This document shows positions 39,771-48,930 of a stretch of DNA of 64,000 bases, one piece after another. This DNA comes from CAYWVR01 sp964461715 (lineage in GTDB: Bacteria; Planctomycetota; Phycisphaerae; FEN-1346). Both the position numbers and the translations under genes were made by a program. The notes under the pieces were generated by a model. It was not told where the DNA came from, did not search any database, and saw only the letters and a list, made by a program, of their open reading frames with translations. The stretch is from the NCBI GenBank assembly GCA_964461715.1, contig CAYWVR010000006.1, positions 1-64,000 of the forward strand, in the 5' to 3' direction. Within the stretch, counting starts at the first letter, position 1. Every line of letters starts with the position of its first letter.

Positions 39771-40298
39771 ATGCTGATCCTGGCGCTCGAGGCCACGTGG
39801 GGCTGGATCGTGCTCCTGTTGGCGCTCGGGGTCCTTTTCGCCTTCGCCGAGATCTTCATCCCCAGCTACGGCGTGCTGACCGGCATGGCCGCCCTGTCGT
39901 TCATCGCGGCGGTGGTCATGGGCTTTTTCCTCGGACAGGCGGCGGGGATTCTGACGCTGCTGGCGGCGGTGCTCCTGACGCCGCTCGTCATCTACCTGGC
40001 GATCCGGGTTTGGCCGCACACGCCCATCGCCAAGCGGATCATCCTGGCCGGGCCCGAGACGACGGGCAAGGCGGGGGACCTTGCGCACCTGGAGGCCGGC
40101 CGGCTGGAGGGCCGCGTCGGCGTCGCCAAGACGCGCCTGCGCCCCGCGGGGAAGATGACCCTTGACGGTCGGACCCTCGATTGTGTGACCGAGGGCGGCC
40201 TGGTGGACGCCGGCGAGAAGGTCCGCATCCTGGCCGTCCACGGGGCGCGGGTCGTCGTGCGGCCCGTCGGGGAGGACGAGGCGGAGGCCCCGGCGTGA
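39771..40298 (+). CDS. short NfeD-like membrane protein
   Basis: This encodes 175 residues. About three to four hydrophobic segments cover residues 5-80 (WIVLLLALGVLFAFAEIF, AALSFIAAVVMGFF, GILTLLAAVLLTPLVIYL). The soluble carboxy OB domain is GRVGVAKTRLRPAGKMTLDG, DCVTEGGLVDAGEKVRIL and GARVVVRPV. It matches the same OB fold as the long NfeD protein upstream. Its stop overlaps the next gene's GTG start (GTGA). It is probably a component of the FloA membrane platform. Confidence 0.85.
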   Translation: MLILALEATWGWIVLLLALGVLFAFAEIFIPSYGVLTGMAALSFIAAVVMGFFLGQAAGILTLLAAVLLTPLVIYLAIRVWPHTPIAKRIILAGPETTGKAGDLAHLEAGRLEGRVGVAKTRLRPAGKMTLDGRTLDCVTEGGLVDAGEKVRILAVHGARVVVRPVGEDEAEAPA

Positions 40299-40684
40299 CG
40301 TTCCTCGCCGCCGCGCCCCGCAGTTTCGGCGAAGCCGTCGAGATGACCCGGCGGGCGGCCGAGTCCGGCCCGTCGGAGGCGGCGGAGGGGGCGTGGGTGA
40401 CCGTCGCGGTCCTCTTCGCGGTGCTCGTGCCGCCGGTCCTCGTGGTGGCCTGGAAACTGTACCGGAGCGGGCATCCGGCCCCGGAGCCGGTCGGCGACCC
40501 GGAGGAGATGGACCTGGTGGGCGAGCCGGGGACGGCCCTCGAGGACCTTGCTCCGGACGGAGCCTGCCGCATCATGGATCGGACGTGGCCCTGCCGGGCC
40601 GACGCGGGGACGAGGATTGCTGTCGGCTCGCGGGTGCTTGTGGTAGGATGGGAGGGAGACGCGTATATCGTTCGGCGGGCGTGA
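40295..40684 (+). CDS. small membrane protein with NfeD-like carboxy segment
   Basis: This encodes 129 residues from GTG at 40295, which overlaps the stop of the preceding gene by GTGA; an ATG at 40343 is the alternative. One hydrophobic segment lies near residues 35-55 (VAVLFAVLVPPVLVVAWKLY). The rest ends with CRIMDRTWPCRADAGTRIAV and SRVLVVGWEGDAYIVRRA, which mimics the OB domain of NfeD (LxPxGxxRxxxRTWPARxxxG type). It looks like the third, shortened NfeD-type gene of the cluster. Confidence 0.75.
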   Translation: MTFLAAAPRSFGEAVEMTRRAAESGPSEAAEGAWVTVAVLFAVLVPPVLVVAWKLYRSGHPAPEPVGDPEEMDLVGEPGTALEDLAPDGACRIMDRTWPCRADAGTRIAVGSRVLVVGWEGDAYIVRRA

Positions 40685-40726
40685 CCGCCGCCGGCCGGGG
40701 GGACCTGAAGGCGAAAGGAGCGCGGC

Positions 40727-41803
40727 ATGATGGCCGAGTGGATGGGCGGGATGCTGGCGGCAGCGCGCGGGGGCGACGACGGATGGAGCATCCTCGGCAT
40801 TGCCGCGGTGGTCATTCTCATCGGGATCGTCGTGGTCCTGGGGCTCTTTCTGCTCCAGTTCATCGGTCTCTGGATCCGCTCCGTGGCGACGCGGGCCGGG
40901 ATCCGGATGATCGACCTCGTCGGCATGAAGTTCCGCAAGGTCGACGCCCGGATCATCGTCGGGACGAAAATCATGGCCGTCCAGGCGGGCGTCGCCTTGA
41001 GCAGCCGGGACCTGGAGAGCCATTACCTGGCGGGCGGGAACCCCGTCAAGGTGGTCCGGGCGTTGGTGGCGGCCGACCGGGCGAATATCGATCTGGACTT
41101 CAAGACCGCCGCCGCCATCGACCTGGCCGGCCGCGACGTCCTCGACGCGGTGCAGACGTCGGTTCTTCCGAAGGTGATCGATTGCCCGAACCCGGAGCGG
41201 GGGCGGGGCACGATCGACGCCGTGGCCAAGGACGGCATCCAGCTCAAGGCCAAGGCCCGCGTGACCGTGCGGGCGAACCTGGATCGGCTCGTCGGCGGGG
41301 CCACCGAGGAGACGATCATCGCCCGCGTCGGCGAGGGCATCGTCACCACCATCGGCTCGGCCCAGAGCCACAAGGATGTCCTCGAGAACCCCGACACGAT
41401 CTCCAAGCGGGTCCTCGGCAAGGGCCTCGACGCCGGGACCGCCTTCGAAATCCTCTCGATCGACATCGCCGACGTGGACGTGGGGGGCAACATCGGCGCG
41501 AAGCTCCAGGCCGACCAGGCCGACGCCAACAGCCGCATGTTCCGGGCCGAGGCCGAGAAGCGCCGCGCTGCCGCCGCCGCCCGCGAGCAGGAGATGCTGG
41601 CTCTCGTGCAGGAGAACCGGGCCAAGGTCGTCCTCGCCGAGGCCGAGATCCCCAAGGCCATGGCCGAGGCCTTCCGGAGCGGGAACCTCGGCATCATGGA
41701 CTATTACCGCCTGAAAAACATCCAGGCCGACACGTCGATGCGCGACGGCATCGGCAAGAGCGCCCAACCGCCCAAGCGCGACCAGGGCGAGCCCGGCGAG
41801 TAG
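40727..41803 (+). CDS. floA: flotillin-like protein FloA
   Basis: This encodes 358 residues. AAGGAG stands 7 nt before the first ATG (40727); ATG at 40730 is equivalent. A hydrophobic hairpin covers residues 20-50 ([20 protein letters not shown]). The PHB/flotillin part has [67 protein letters not shown] and [22 protein letters not shown], all typical of FloA (YqfA). The carboxy third is coiled-coil Ala/Glu repeats ([20 protein letters not shown]). It organises membrane microdomains together with NfeD partners. It is in operon order after three NfeD-like genes. Confidence 0.92.
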   Translation: MMAEWMGGMLAAARGGDDGWSILGIAAVVILIGIVVVLGLFLLQFIGLWIRSVATRAGIRMIDLVGMKFRKVDARIIVGTKIMAVQAGVALSSRDLESHYLAGGNPVKVVRALVAADRANIDLDFKTAAAIDLAGRDVLDAVQTSVLPKVIDCPNPERGRGTIDAVAKDGIQLKAKARVTVRANLDRLVGGATEETIIARVGEGIVTTIGSAQSHKDVLENPDTISKRVLGKGLDAGTAFEILSIDIADVDVGGNIGAKLQADQADANSRMFRAEAEKRRAAAAAREQEMLALVQENRAKVVLAEAEIPKAMAEAFRSGNLGIMDYYRLKNIQADTSMRDGIGKSAQPPKRDQGEPGE

Positions 41804-41842
41804 GCCGCCCCCCGGCCCCCGGCGGGGCGAGGAGACGCTCGG

Positions 41843-42361
41843 ATGAGAGAGATTCTGCCGGCCCTGCTGGGCCTCTTGATCATGGGCGGCCTGGCGCTGG
41901 CCCGCTGGTTGGCCGAGCGGAGCCGGCAGCAGCAACCGCCGCCGCGTCGGAAGCCCCGTCCGCCCGCCGAGGGCGGCACGGGCGGCACAGCGGGTCTCCC
42001 GCCGCGTCCCGCCGCGAAGCGTCTGGTCCCCGCGCGTCGCGCGACGCCGGAGGGCCACCTTCCCGGCCGCCCCGTCTCCGGCCGGTCTCGCGAGGTCCGG
42101 GCGGTCGAGGAGGCCGCCGGGCGGGCCTCCCGCTCGACCCTTCGCCGCGCGCCGCATCCCGAGCCGGAATTCGAGCCGTCGTCACTCTCGCCCGCCCCCG
42201 CGCCGGTCCGCGTCGAGCGGGTCCGGCCCGAGATTCAGGCTCGCCTCCAGGCCGCCGCCGAGGGGTCCTACGTCGGCGACCTCCTCCGCCGCGACAACCT
42301 CGCCCGGGCCTTCGTTCTCTCGGAGATCTTCGGCCCCCCGAAGGCGTTGCGGGACGAGTAG
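41843..42361 (+). CDS. small membrane protein of unknown function
   Basis: This encodes 172 residues. One hydrophobic segment covers about 4-22 (ILPALLGLLIMGGLALARWL). A long proline/arginine-rich linker covers about 28-130. The end is RDNLARAFVLSEIFGPPKALRDE, a compact helical motif often seen in planctomycete proteins of this layout. It lies 39 nt after floA, so it probably belongs to the same operon. Function is unknown; it may be a partner of the flotillin platform. Confidence 0.7.
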   Translation: MREILPALLGLLIMGGLALARWLAERSRQQQPPPRRKPRPPAEGGTGGTAGLPPRPAAKRLVPARRATPEGHLPGRPVSGRSREVRAVEEAAGRASRSTLRRAPHPEPEFEPSSLSPAPAPVRVERVRPEIQARLQAAAEGSYVGDLLRRDNLARAFVLSEIFGPPKALRDE

Positions 42362-42460
42362 GGGCCCGCCGCCCGACCCGCATGGCCGATTATGCTTGAG
42401 GCGCGACCGGGGGGGCGGCTATCATCGGCCGGGTGGAGGGGAGAGTCGAGACCCGGAACC

Positions 42461-43729
42461 ATGGCCGAAAACACCGCTGGCGGCGACCGTTCCGAACGCC
42501 GCCTGAACGCGATCCTCGATATCGCCCGCCGCCTGGCGTCCGAGCCGCGGCTGGACCCGATGCTCGAGTCCATCGCCCGCGAGACCACCGATCTGCTGGA
42601 CGCCGAGCGGGCCACCCTCTTCCTCTACGACGCCACCACCGACGAACTCTACAGCCGCATCGCCACCGAAAGCGAGATCGAGGAGATCCGATTCCCCGCC
42701 TCACGGGGCATCGCCGGGGCCGTGGCCAAGTCCGACGGGACCTCGTGCCTCAACATCCCCGATGCCTACGCCGACGACCGCTTCAACCGCGAGGTCGATC
42801 GCCAGACCGGCTACCGCACTCGCAACATCCTGGCCTGCTCGATGCTGAACCTCGACGGCGACCTCGTCGGCGTCCTGGAGGCCATCAACAAGCGGGGCGG
42901 GGGGTTCGGCGAGGGCGACGAGCGGCTGCTGGCGGCCCTGGCGGCCCAGGCGGGCGTCGCGTTGGAGCGGGCCCGGCTTCTGGAAGAGTTCCTCGCGAAG
43001 CGGCGGCTCGAGAACGAGATGGAGCTCGCGCGCGAGATTCAGCAGGGCCTCCTGCCCGAGGACGCGCCGGCGATGGAGGGCCTTGACCTGGCCGGCTGGA
43101 GCCGCCCCTCCGAGTACGCGGGGGGCGACTTCTACGACCTTTTCCCGTGGGGCGACGGGCGCCTCGGCATGATGCTCGGCGACGCCGTCGGCCATGGTGT
43201 GGGCCCCGCGCTTCTGGCGGCGGAGGTCCGGGCCCTGGTGCGGGCCTTGGCCATCCACGAGACGCACCCCGAGCGGGTCCTGGAGCACGCGAACCGGCTC
43301 CTCGCCCGCGACGTGGCCGAGGGACGCTTCGTGACGCTGGCCCTGGCCCGTCTTGACGCGGCCGGAGGGGCGATCCGCTACGCCAGCGGCGGCCAGGGGC
43401 CCGTCCTCGTCCTCCGCTCAGGCGGCCGGCACGAGCAGATCGGGGCCACGGGCCTCCCGCTCGGCATCCTGCCGGACGCCGAGTACACGTGTCTGCCGGA
43501 CCTGGCGCTTGAGCCGGGCGAGGCGCTGCTGTTCCTGTCGGACGGGATCTTCGAGTGCGAGACCCGCTACGGCGAGCTGGGCCTGGAGCGGGTGGCCGAG
43601 ACGGCCGTCGCCCACTCGGGCGGTCCCGCCGCGGCCCTTCTGAAGGCCCTCGAAGCGTTGACCGAGGAGGTCAGCACCACGGGCCGGTTCCGCGACGATC
43701 GGACGGCCGTCGTAGCTCGCCGCACGTAA
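42461..43729 (+). CDS. GAF-domain PP2C/SpoIIE-type phosphatase
   Basis: This encodes 422 residues. Residues about 15-175 are a GAF sensor (ILDIARRLASEPRLDPMLE, ETTDLLDAERATLFLYD, GIAGAVAKSDGTSCLNIPDA, LVGVLEAINKRGGGF). A coiled-coil linker with LENEMELAREIQQGLLPE follows. About 210-420 is a SpoIIE/RsbU phosphatase: YAGGDFYDLFPWGDGRLGMM (metal Asp), MLGDAVGHGVGPAL, GQGPVLVLRSGG, LFLSDGIFE and FRDDRTAVVARR. It probably dephosphorylates an anti-sigma-factor antagonist. No such partner is in the window. The start at 42461 is chosen by frame; the ribosome site is weak. Confidence 0.9.
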   Translation: MAENTAGGDRSERRLNAILDIARRLASEPRLDPMLESIARETTDLLDAERATLFLYDATTDELYSRIATESEIEEIRFPASRGIAGAVAKSDGTSCLNIPDAYADDRFNREVDRQTGYRTRNILACSMLNLDGDLVGVLEAINKRGGGFGEGDERLLAALAAQAGVALERARLLEEFLAKRRLENEMELAREIQQGLLPEDAPAMEGLDLAGWSRPSEYAGGDFYDLFPWGDGRLGMMLGDAVGHGVGPALLAAEVRALVRALAIHETHPERVLEHANRLLARDVAEGRFVTLALARLDAAGGAIRYASGGQGPVLVLRSGGRHEQIGATGLPLGILPDAEYTCLPDLALEPGEALLFLSDGIFECETRYGELGLERVAETAVAHSGGPAAALLKALEALTEEVSTTGRFRDDRTAVVARRT

Positions 43730-43761
43730 ACGCCCACAACGCACCCGCAATGGCCTGAACC

Positions 43762-44568
43762 ATGTCCACCGTCCCCCCAACCGACACCGGCCTCGACCGG
43801 GCCACCGACCCGGAATATGCCGCCGTCAGTCCCGTGGCGGTGTTCGGGCTGATCATCTCGGTGCTGGGCATCTCGGCGTTCGTGGCCGTGCCGCTGCTGG
43901 CGGCCCCGGTCGTGGGGGTGATTCTGTCGGCGGTGGCCCGGGTGCGGGTGCGGCGGTCGGCGGGGGTGCTGACGGGGCGGTGGCTGGCGACGGCGGGCCT
44001 CGTGCTGGGCGTCGCCTTCACGGGGACGGCGACCGGGTGGCACATCTACCGCCACGTCTCCGAGCGGCTGGAACTGGAAGCGTTGGCGGAGCGGACCGAG
44101 GAGATCACCGATCTTCTGCTCGAGGGCCGCTACGGCGAGGTCTACGCCCTTTTGCCGGAGGATTTTCGGGCCCGGCCGGGCGTGTCGGAGCGGGGTTTCG
44201 CGGCGGCGATGCGGCAGATGTTCGAGGGGGGCGGCGAGCTGGTGGAGCGGAAGCTCCTGGCCCTTCGGATCGCCGAGGGCGAGCGGGGCGAGCTCCTGGC
44301 CCCGGCGGAGGTCCAGGTGCGGTTCGAGCGGCGGATTCTGGCCGTCCGTTTCGGCTTCACGCGTGCCGGCGGCGAGTGGACGCTCCTGGGCGTCCGGGCC
44401 GAGCCCACTTTCGCCAGCCGGATGGAGTTCGGCCCCATCATGCCGCACCGTCCCCCCCTGCCCGACGAACCGCCCGCAACGGGCCGGTCTTTCCCTCCCG
44501 CGGCGGTCCCTGCGCCGGAGGAATCAACCCCGCCGCAGGAGCCGCCTACGGCGTTGGAGGGCCCTTGA
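43762..44568 (+). CDS. DUF4190-like membrane protein
   Basis: This encodes 268 residues. Hydrophobic segments lie near residues 23-42 (SPVAVFGLIISVLGISAFVA), 44-62 and 70-95, the pattern of DUF4190 domains (VVGVILSAVARVRVRRSAG, LTGRWLATAGLVLGVAF). The rest, about 100-230, is a soluble domain of NTF2-like character (EITDLLLEGRYGEVYALLPE, SERGFAAAMRQMFEG, ILAVRFGFTRAGGEWTL). The end is Pro-rich. It starts 32 nt after the phosphatase gene and may be co-transcribed. It overlaps the 3' end of murA by 23 nt, convergently. Confidence 0.75.
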   Translation: MSTVPPTDTGLDRATDPEYAAVSPVAVFGLIISVLGISAFVAVPLLAAPVVGVILSAVARVRVRRSAGVLTGRWLATAGLVLGVAFTGTATGWHIYRHVSERLELEALAERTEEITDLLLEGRYGEVYALLPEDFRARPGVSERGFAAAMRQMFEGGGELVERKLLALRIAEGERGELLAPAEVQVRFERRILAVRFGFTRAGGEWTLLGVRAEPTFASRMEFGPIMPHRPPLPDEPPATGRSFPPAAVPAPEESTPPQEPPTALEGP

Positions 44569-45823
44569 CGCGGCGGACGGCGCCGCCGAGGGCGGCGAGC
44601 TTCTCCTCGATCCGCTCATAGCCGCGGTCCAGGTGGTAGACGCGTTCGATGCGGGTCTCGCCCTCGGCCATCAGGCCGGCGATCACCAGGGCCGCCGAGG
44701 CCCGAAGGTCGCTGGCCATGACCTCCGCCCCCGAGAGGTAGTCCACGCCGTGGACCACGGCCACGCTGCCTTCCTTGCGGATGTCGGCCCGCATGCGGTT
44801 CAGCTCCGCCACGTGCATGAACCGGTCGGGGTAGACCTTCTCGATGACGATGGAGTTGCCGCCCGCGCGGGCCAGCATGGCCATCATCTGGGCCTGGAGG
44901 TCGGTGGGGAACCCCGGGAAGGGCAGGGCCGTGACGTCGACGTTTCGACAGCCGCTGCCGGCCCGGATGCGGACGGTCTCGTCTTGGTGCTCCACCTCGG
45001 CCCCGGCGTCGCGAAGGGTCGAGAGGACGGCCGCCAGGTCGGTCCACCGGGCCCCCTCGACCGTCACGTCGCCGCCCGTGGCCGCTCCGGCGATGAGGAA
45101 GGTTCCCGCCTCGATGCGGTCCGGGATGACGGTGTATTCGATCCCGCGGAGCCGCTCCACGCCCTCGACGACCAGGCGAGGCGAGGCGATGCCGGTGATG
45201 CGGGCTCCCATGGCGTTCAGGCATCGAGCCAGGTCCTGGACTTCCGGCTCGCAGGCCGCGCACTCGATGACGCTGGTTCCCTTTGCCAGGACGGCCGCCA
45301 TGAGTACGTTGGCCGTTCCCGTAACGGTCGACCCGAAGGCCCCGCCCAGGTACATTTCCTCGCCTCGCAGCCGGTCGCAGGTGCCGATGATGTAGCCGCG
45401 CTCAATCCGGAGATCGGCCCCGAGGGCCCGAAGGCCCCGCAGATGGATGTCCACGGGCCGCTCGCCGATGGCGCAGCCGCCCGGCAGGCTGACCTCGGCC
45501 CGCCCCCGCCTGGCCAGGAGGGGTCCCAGGACGCAGAATCCGGCCCGCATCGTCTTCATGATGTCGCGGTCGGCCAGCACCGGCTCCTCGTCGACGACCT
45601 CCAGCACGAGGTCGCCCCCGGGCTCCCGCTCGACCCGGACGCCGAGGGTCTCGAGGAGGCGGGTGAGGGTCCGGATGTCGGCCAGGCGCGGCACGTTCCT
45701 GAGGCGCAGGGGCCCTTCGGCCAGCAGGGAGGCCGTCATGATGGGGAGGGCGGCGTTCTTGGCCCCGCTGGCCCGGACGGTTCCTTCCAGCCGACAGCCG
45801 CCGGTGACGATCAGTTCATCCAT
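44546..45823 (-). CDS. murA: UDP-N-acetylglucosamine 1-carboxyvinyltransferase
   Basis: This encodes 425 residues. The amino end has VRASGAKNAALPIMTASLLA. The catalytic loop is SLPGGCAIGERPVDIH with C117, the fosfomycin target, so it should be fosfomycin-sensitive by this residue. Further blocks are GGAFGSTVTGTANVLMAAVL, PRLVVEGVERLRG, VIPDRIEAGTFLIAGA, FPGFPTDLQAQMMAM, IVIEKVYPDRFMHVAELNRM, DLRASAALVIAGLMAEG and HLDRGYERIEEKL. It is the first committed step of peptidoglycan synthesis, agreeing with the presence of a wall in Planctomycetota. It is third in the prfA-prmC-murA operon, 75 nt after prmC. Confidence 0.96.
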   Translation of the reverse strand: MDELIVTGGCRLEGTVRASGAKNAALPIMTASLLAEGPLRLRNVPRLADIRTLTRLLETLGVRVEREPGGDLVLEVVDEEPVLADRDIMKTMRAGFCVLGPLLARRGRAEVSLPGGCAIGERPVDIHLRGLRALGADLRIERGYIIGTCDRLRGEEMYLGGAFGSTVTGTANVLMAAVLAKGTSVIECAACEPEVQDLARCLNAMGARITGIASPRLVVEGVERLRGIEYTVIPDRIEAGTFLIAGAATGGDVTVEGARWTDLAAVLSTLRDAGAEVEHQDETVRIRAGSGCRNVDVTALPFPGFPTDLQAQMMAMLARAGGNSIVIEKVYPDRFMHVAELNRMRADIRKEGSVAVVHGVDYLSGAEVMASDLRASAALVIAGLMAEGETRIERVYHLDRGYERIEEKLAALGGAVRRVKGPPTP

Positions 45824-45898
45824 GGGTTACCCGTGAGATTGATGATGGCTAAGGGCCGGTGGCACGGGTTCCTGCGCGCCGGGACCCGCCCGTGTGTC

Positions 45899-46813
45899 CT
45901 AGGCCCCTCGTTGGGCCGCCAGGAGCCGGTCCTGGCCGCCGTAATCCTTGAGGATCGCCACGTCCACCAGCCCCCGCGTCTCCTCGGCCATCTCGCGGAC
46001 CGGCGGGCCCTGGTCGGCCGCGATCTCCACCAGGAGCGACGCGCCCCCGACGAGGTACGCCGGGGCCCCCTTGACGATCCGGGCGACGACCTCCGTCCCC
46101 TCCGGACCCGCCACAAGTGCCCCCTTGGGCTCGTGATCGCGGATTTCAGGGGCCAGGCCCGCCCAGTCGGCCTCCCGCACGTACGGCGGATTCGCCAGCA
46201 GAAGGTCCGCCGGCTCGGCGTCGGCGGCGTCGAGGGCCTCGTAAAGGTCCCCCTCCAGCAGCGTCACCCGTTCGGCCACGCCGTGGGCCTCGGCGTTGAC
46301 GCGGGCCACCTCCAAGGCCTCGGCCGAGAGGTCCGTGGCCGTGACCCGGGCCTCGGGCAGATAGACGGCCAGACTGACCGCCACGCACCCGCATCCGGTG
46401 CAAAGCTCGATGATCCGGGCCGGTCCCGCCCCCCGGGCCGGGACCCCCGGCGAGACGCGGGCGACGCCCCGCCGCCTCAGGGCCTCCTCGACGAGCAGCT
46501 CCGTCTCCGGGCGCGGCACGAGGCACGCGGGGGTGACCTTCAGGCCCAGCGACATAAACTCCGCCTGGCCCGTGAGATAGCGGGCGGGCTCGCGTTCGGC
46601 CCGGCGGCGGACCAACTGCCGGAACGCCGTCCGGGCCTCCTCCTGGACGGGTTGCTCGTAGCCGGTGTAGAGGTCGACGCGGTCGAGGCCCAGGACGTGG
46701 GCCAGAAGGATTTCGGCCTCCAGCCGCGGGTCGGGGATTTGCTTGTTCTCGAAGAATCCGCGGGTCCACTCCAGGAGGCGGCCGATGGTCCAGTCCTGGA
46801 CGTCGCTTGGCAT
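45899..46813 (-). CDS. prmC: peptide chain release factor N5-glutamine methyltransferase
   Basis: This encodes 304 residues from the ATG at 46813, which has GGCGGAG 6 nt upstream. The helical amino domain (TIGRLLEWTRGFFENKQI, DPRLEAEILLAHVLGLDRVDLY) is typical. The methyltransferase core has RPETELLVEEAL, IIELCTGCGCVAVSLAVYLP (motif I), VTATDLSAEALEVARVNA, and LLLANPPYVREADW, the NPPY motif that recognises glutamine. It methylates Gln of the GGQ motif of RF1/RF2. It follows prfA by 67 nt on the same strand, a common order. Confidence 0.94.
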   Translation of the reverse strand: MPSDVQDWTIGRLLEWTRGFFENKQIPDPRLEAEILLAHVLGLDRVDLYTGYEQPVQEEARTAFRQLVRRRAEREPARYLTGQAEFMSLGLKVTPACLVPRPETELLVEEALRRRGVARVSPGVPARGAGPARIIELCTGCGCVAVSLAVYLPEARVTATDLSAEALEVARVNAEAHGVAERVTLLEGDLYEALDAADAEPADLLLANPPYVREADWAGLAPEIRDHEPKGALVAGPEGTEVVARIVKGAPAYLVGGASLLVEIAADQGPPVREMAEETRGLVDVAILKDYGGQDRLLAAQRGA

Positions 46814-46880
46814 GGAAACTCCGCCGACGGGGTTCGTCTTGTTTGTAACCCTGCGCCCGCCGCTTGACAAGGGGTTCGGC

Positions 46881-47996
46881 TTAGGGCCCCAGTCCCAGCG
46901 CCTGGATTTTCTCGGCCCGGTCGTGCTTCAGCAGGGCGTCCATGAGGTCGTCCAGGTCCCCCTGCATCACCCGGTCCAGGTGGTACGCCGTATAGCCGAT
47001 GCGGTGGTCTGTGAGGCGATTCTGGGGGAAATTGTACGTCCGGACCCGCTGGCTGCGGTCGCCGGAGCCCACCTTGGACTTGCGTTCGGCGGCCCGTTCG
47101 ATCCGTTTGGCCGACTCGTAATAGTCGTAGACCCGGGCGGTCAGGATTCGCAGGGCCTTTTCGCGGTTTCGGTGCTGGCTCTTCTCGTCCTGCATGTGGA
47201 CGACGATGGCCGTCGGGACGTGGGTCATGCGGACCGCGGAGGCCACCTTGTTGACGTTCTGACCGCCCGGCCCGCTGGAGCGCATCGTCTCGACCTCCAG
47301 GTCCTCGTCGCGGATATCGACGTCCAGGGCCTCTGGCTCGGGCATGACGGCAACGGTGGCGGCGGAGGTGTGGATGCGGCCCTGGGCTTCGGTCTCGGGC
47401 ACCCTCTGGACCCGGTGGCCTCCGGATTCGAACTGGAGGCGGCGGAAGGCATCGTCGCCCTCGACGCCCACCATGACCTCCTTGAAGCCCCCCAGCGGGG
47501 TCGGGCTCGCGCTGATGAGCTCCCGTTTCCACCCGTGGGCCTCGGCGTAGCGGTTGTACATCTCGAAGAGGTCCCGGGCGAAGAGGGCTGCCTCGTCGCC
47601 GCCCGTGCCGGCCCGGATTTCGAGGATGACGCGGGTGGCGTCGGCGCCCTCCTCGCGCTCCAGGAGCCGCTCCTGGATTTCCGCCAGCAGAGTCCGCTCC
47701 AGGTCGCCCTGGACCTCGATCTCGGTCTTGGCGAGGGCCTTCAGGTCCTCGTCCTCGGCCTCGTTTTCGAGCATTTCCTCGGCTTCGATCCGTGCCGCCC
47801 GGGCGGCTCGCCAGCGGCGGTAGGGGTCGACAATTCGCATCAGGCGGCCCCGTTCCCGCATCAGGGAGCCCATCCGGGCGGGGTCGCGGGCCACCTCCGG
47901 CTGGGAGACGAGACCGTCGATCTCCTCGACCCGCCTGTCCAATTGGCCGAGACGTGCGGCCAGCGTCGGATCGGATTTCGCATCCGCTTCGGCCAT
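46881..47996 (-). CDS. prfA: peptide chain release factor 1
   Basis: This encodes 371 residues. The amino domain is helical. The codon-recognition motif reads RVPETEAQGRIHTS, the PxT type of RF1 (UAA/UAG), followed by ATVAVMPEPEALDVDI. The peptidyl-tRNA hydrolysis motif GGQ is residues 244-246 (SSGPGGQNVNK). QDEKSQHRNREKALRIL and YNFPQNRLTDHRI complete the match. It terminates translation. Its Gln246 is the substrate of the PrmC encoded next. A promoter lies at 48106-48133. Confidence 0.96.
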   Translation of the reverse strand: MAEADAKSDPTLAARLGQLDRRVEEIDGLVSQPEVARDPARMGSLMRERGRLMRIVDPYRRWRAARAARIEAEEMLENEAEDEDLKALAKTEIEVQGDLERTLLAEIQERLLEREEGADATRVILEIRAGTGGDEAALFARDLFEMYNRYAEAHGWKRELISASPTPLGGFKEVMVGVEGDDAFRRLQFESGGHRVQRVPETEAQGRIHTSAATVAVMPEPEALDVDIRDEDLEVETMRSSGPGGQNVNKVASAVRMTHVPTAIVVHMQDEKSQHRNREKALRILTARVYDYYESAKRIERAAERKSKVGSGDRSQRVRTYNFPQNRLTDHRIGYTAYHLDRVMQGDLDDLMDALLKHDRAEKIQALGLGP

Positions 47997-48105
47997 GGTC
48001 GTTCCGCCAAAAAGGAGGGCGAAGCCGCGCTGCGGAAGCGCACTTCGCCCCTTGCGTATCGCTCGCTAGTACCGGGACTTACGGCTCCGCTGCCTCATGG
48101 TTCCC

Positions 48106-48133
48106 ATTGTAGCATGCGGCGGCTCGCCTGCAA
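48106..48133 (-). promoter_or_regulatory. promoter of the prfA-prmC-murA operon
   Basis: On the minus strand, TTGCAG (48133-48128) and TACAAT (48111-48106) are separated by 16 bp, 109 nt upstream of the prfA start. It is back to back with the nth promoter. Confidence 0.6.
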
Positions 48134-48177
48134 GGGGCACGAAACGCCGGCGATGGCCCACGGGCCGCGCCTTGCGG

Positions 48178-48183
48178 TATAAT
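48178..48183 (+). promoter_or_regulatory. -10 box of nth
   Basis: A perfect TATAAT lies 28 nt before the start codon. No good -35 is seen at the expected distance (TGGCCC near 48154 is weak). Confidence 0.55.
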
Positions 48184-48211
48184 GGCCCCGTACGCACTCA
48201 AGGAGCCTCCC

Positions 48212-48886
48212 ATGGCCGAGACTCGGAAAGCCCGTGCGACCCGCGCCAAGAAGGTCTACGAGCGCCTCAAGAAGGAGTATCCGGAGGCCGCCATCCGGCT
48301 CCGTTTCTCCAGCCCGTTTGAGCTGCTGGTGGCCACGATTCTGGCGGCCCAGTGCACCGACGACAAGGTCAACGAGGTGACGGCGGACCTTTTCGAGGAG
48401 GCGAACACGCCCGGGGATTTCGCGGAAATGCCCCTTCGGACGCTCCAATCGCGGATTCGGCCCACCGGTTTTTATCGCAACAAGGCCAAGAGCATCAAGG
48501 CCATGAGCGAGCGGCTCATCGCCGAGCACGGCGGCCGCGTGCCCGAGGCCATGGAGGACCTCGTCGACCTGCCCGGGGTGGCCCGCAAGACCGCCAACGT
48601 GGTCCGCGACGGGGCCTTCGGAAAGCCCGCGATCATCACCGATACCCACGTGATTCGCCTCTCCGGTCGGTTAGGCCTCTCCGGCCACAAGGACCCCGTC
48701 AAGATCGAATTCGACCTCCGCGCCCTCCTGCACCACAACTCTTGGGGCAAGTTCAGCCACACGCTCCTGTTTCACGGGCGGGCCGTCTGCACCGCGAGGA
48801 AGCCGAAATGCGACGCGTGCGTCGTCTCCGATCTTTGCCCCTGGGCCTTCGATTTTCCGCATTTCGAGGGCAAGAAGGGCGATTGA
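48212..48886 (+). CDS. nth: endonuclease III (DNA glycosylase/AP lyase)
   Basis: This encodes 224 residues. AAGGAG precedes the ATG at 48212 by 6 nt; an in-frame ATG at 48182 lies in the -10 box and is unlikely. The helix-hairpin-helix is LPGVARKTANVV with K126, and D144 is in ITDTHVIRLSGRLGL. The iron-sulfur cluster ligands are CTARKPKCDACVVSDLC (C-x6-C-x2-C-x5-C). VATILAAQCTDDKVN gives the substrate-loop signature. It removes oxidised pyrimidines in base-excision repair. It is divergent from the prfA operon. Confidence 0.95.
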   Translation: MAETRKARATRAKKVYERLKKEYPEAAIRLRFSSPFELLVATILAAQCTDDKVNEVTADLFEEANTPGDFAEMPLRTLQSRIRPTGFYRNKAKSIKAMSERLIAEHGGRVPEAMEDLVDLPGVARKTANVVRDGAFGKPAIITDTHVIRLSGRLGLSGHKDPVKIEFDLRALLHHNSWGKFSHTLLFHGRAVCTARKPKCDACVVSDLCPWAFDFPHFEGKKGD

Positions 48887-48930
48887 GGTCCCGTGAGGGC
48901 CGTTTTGCCGGGTCGCCTTCGGCCGAGTTT

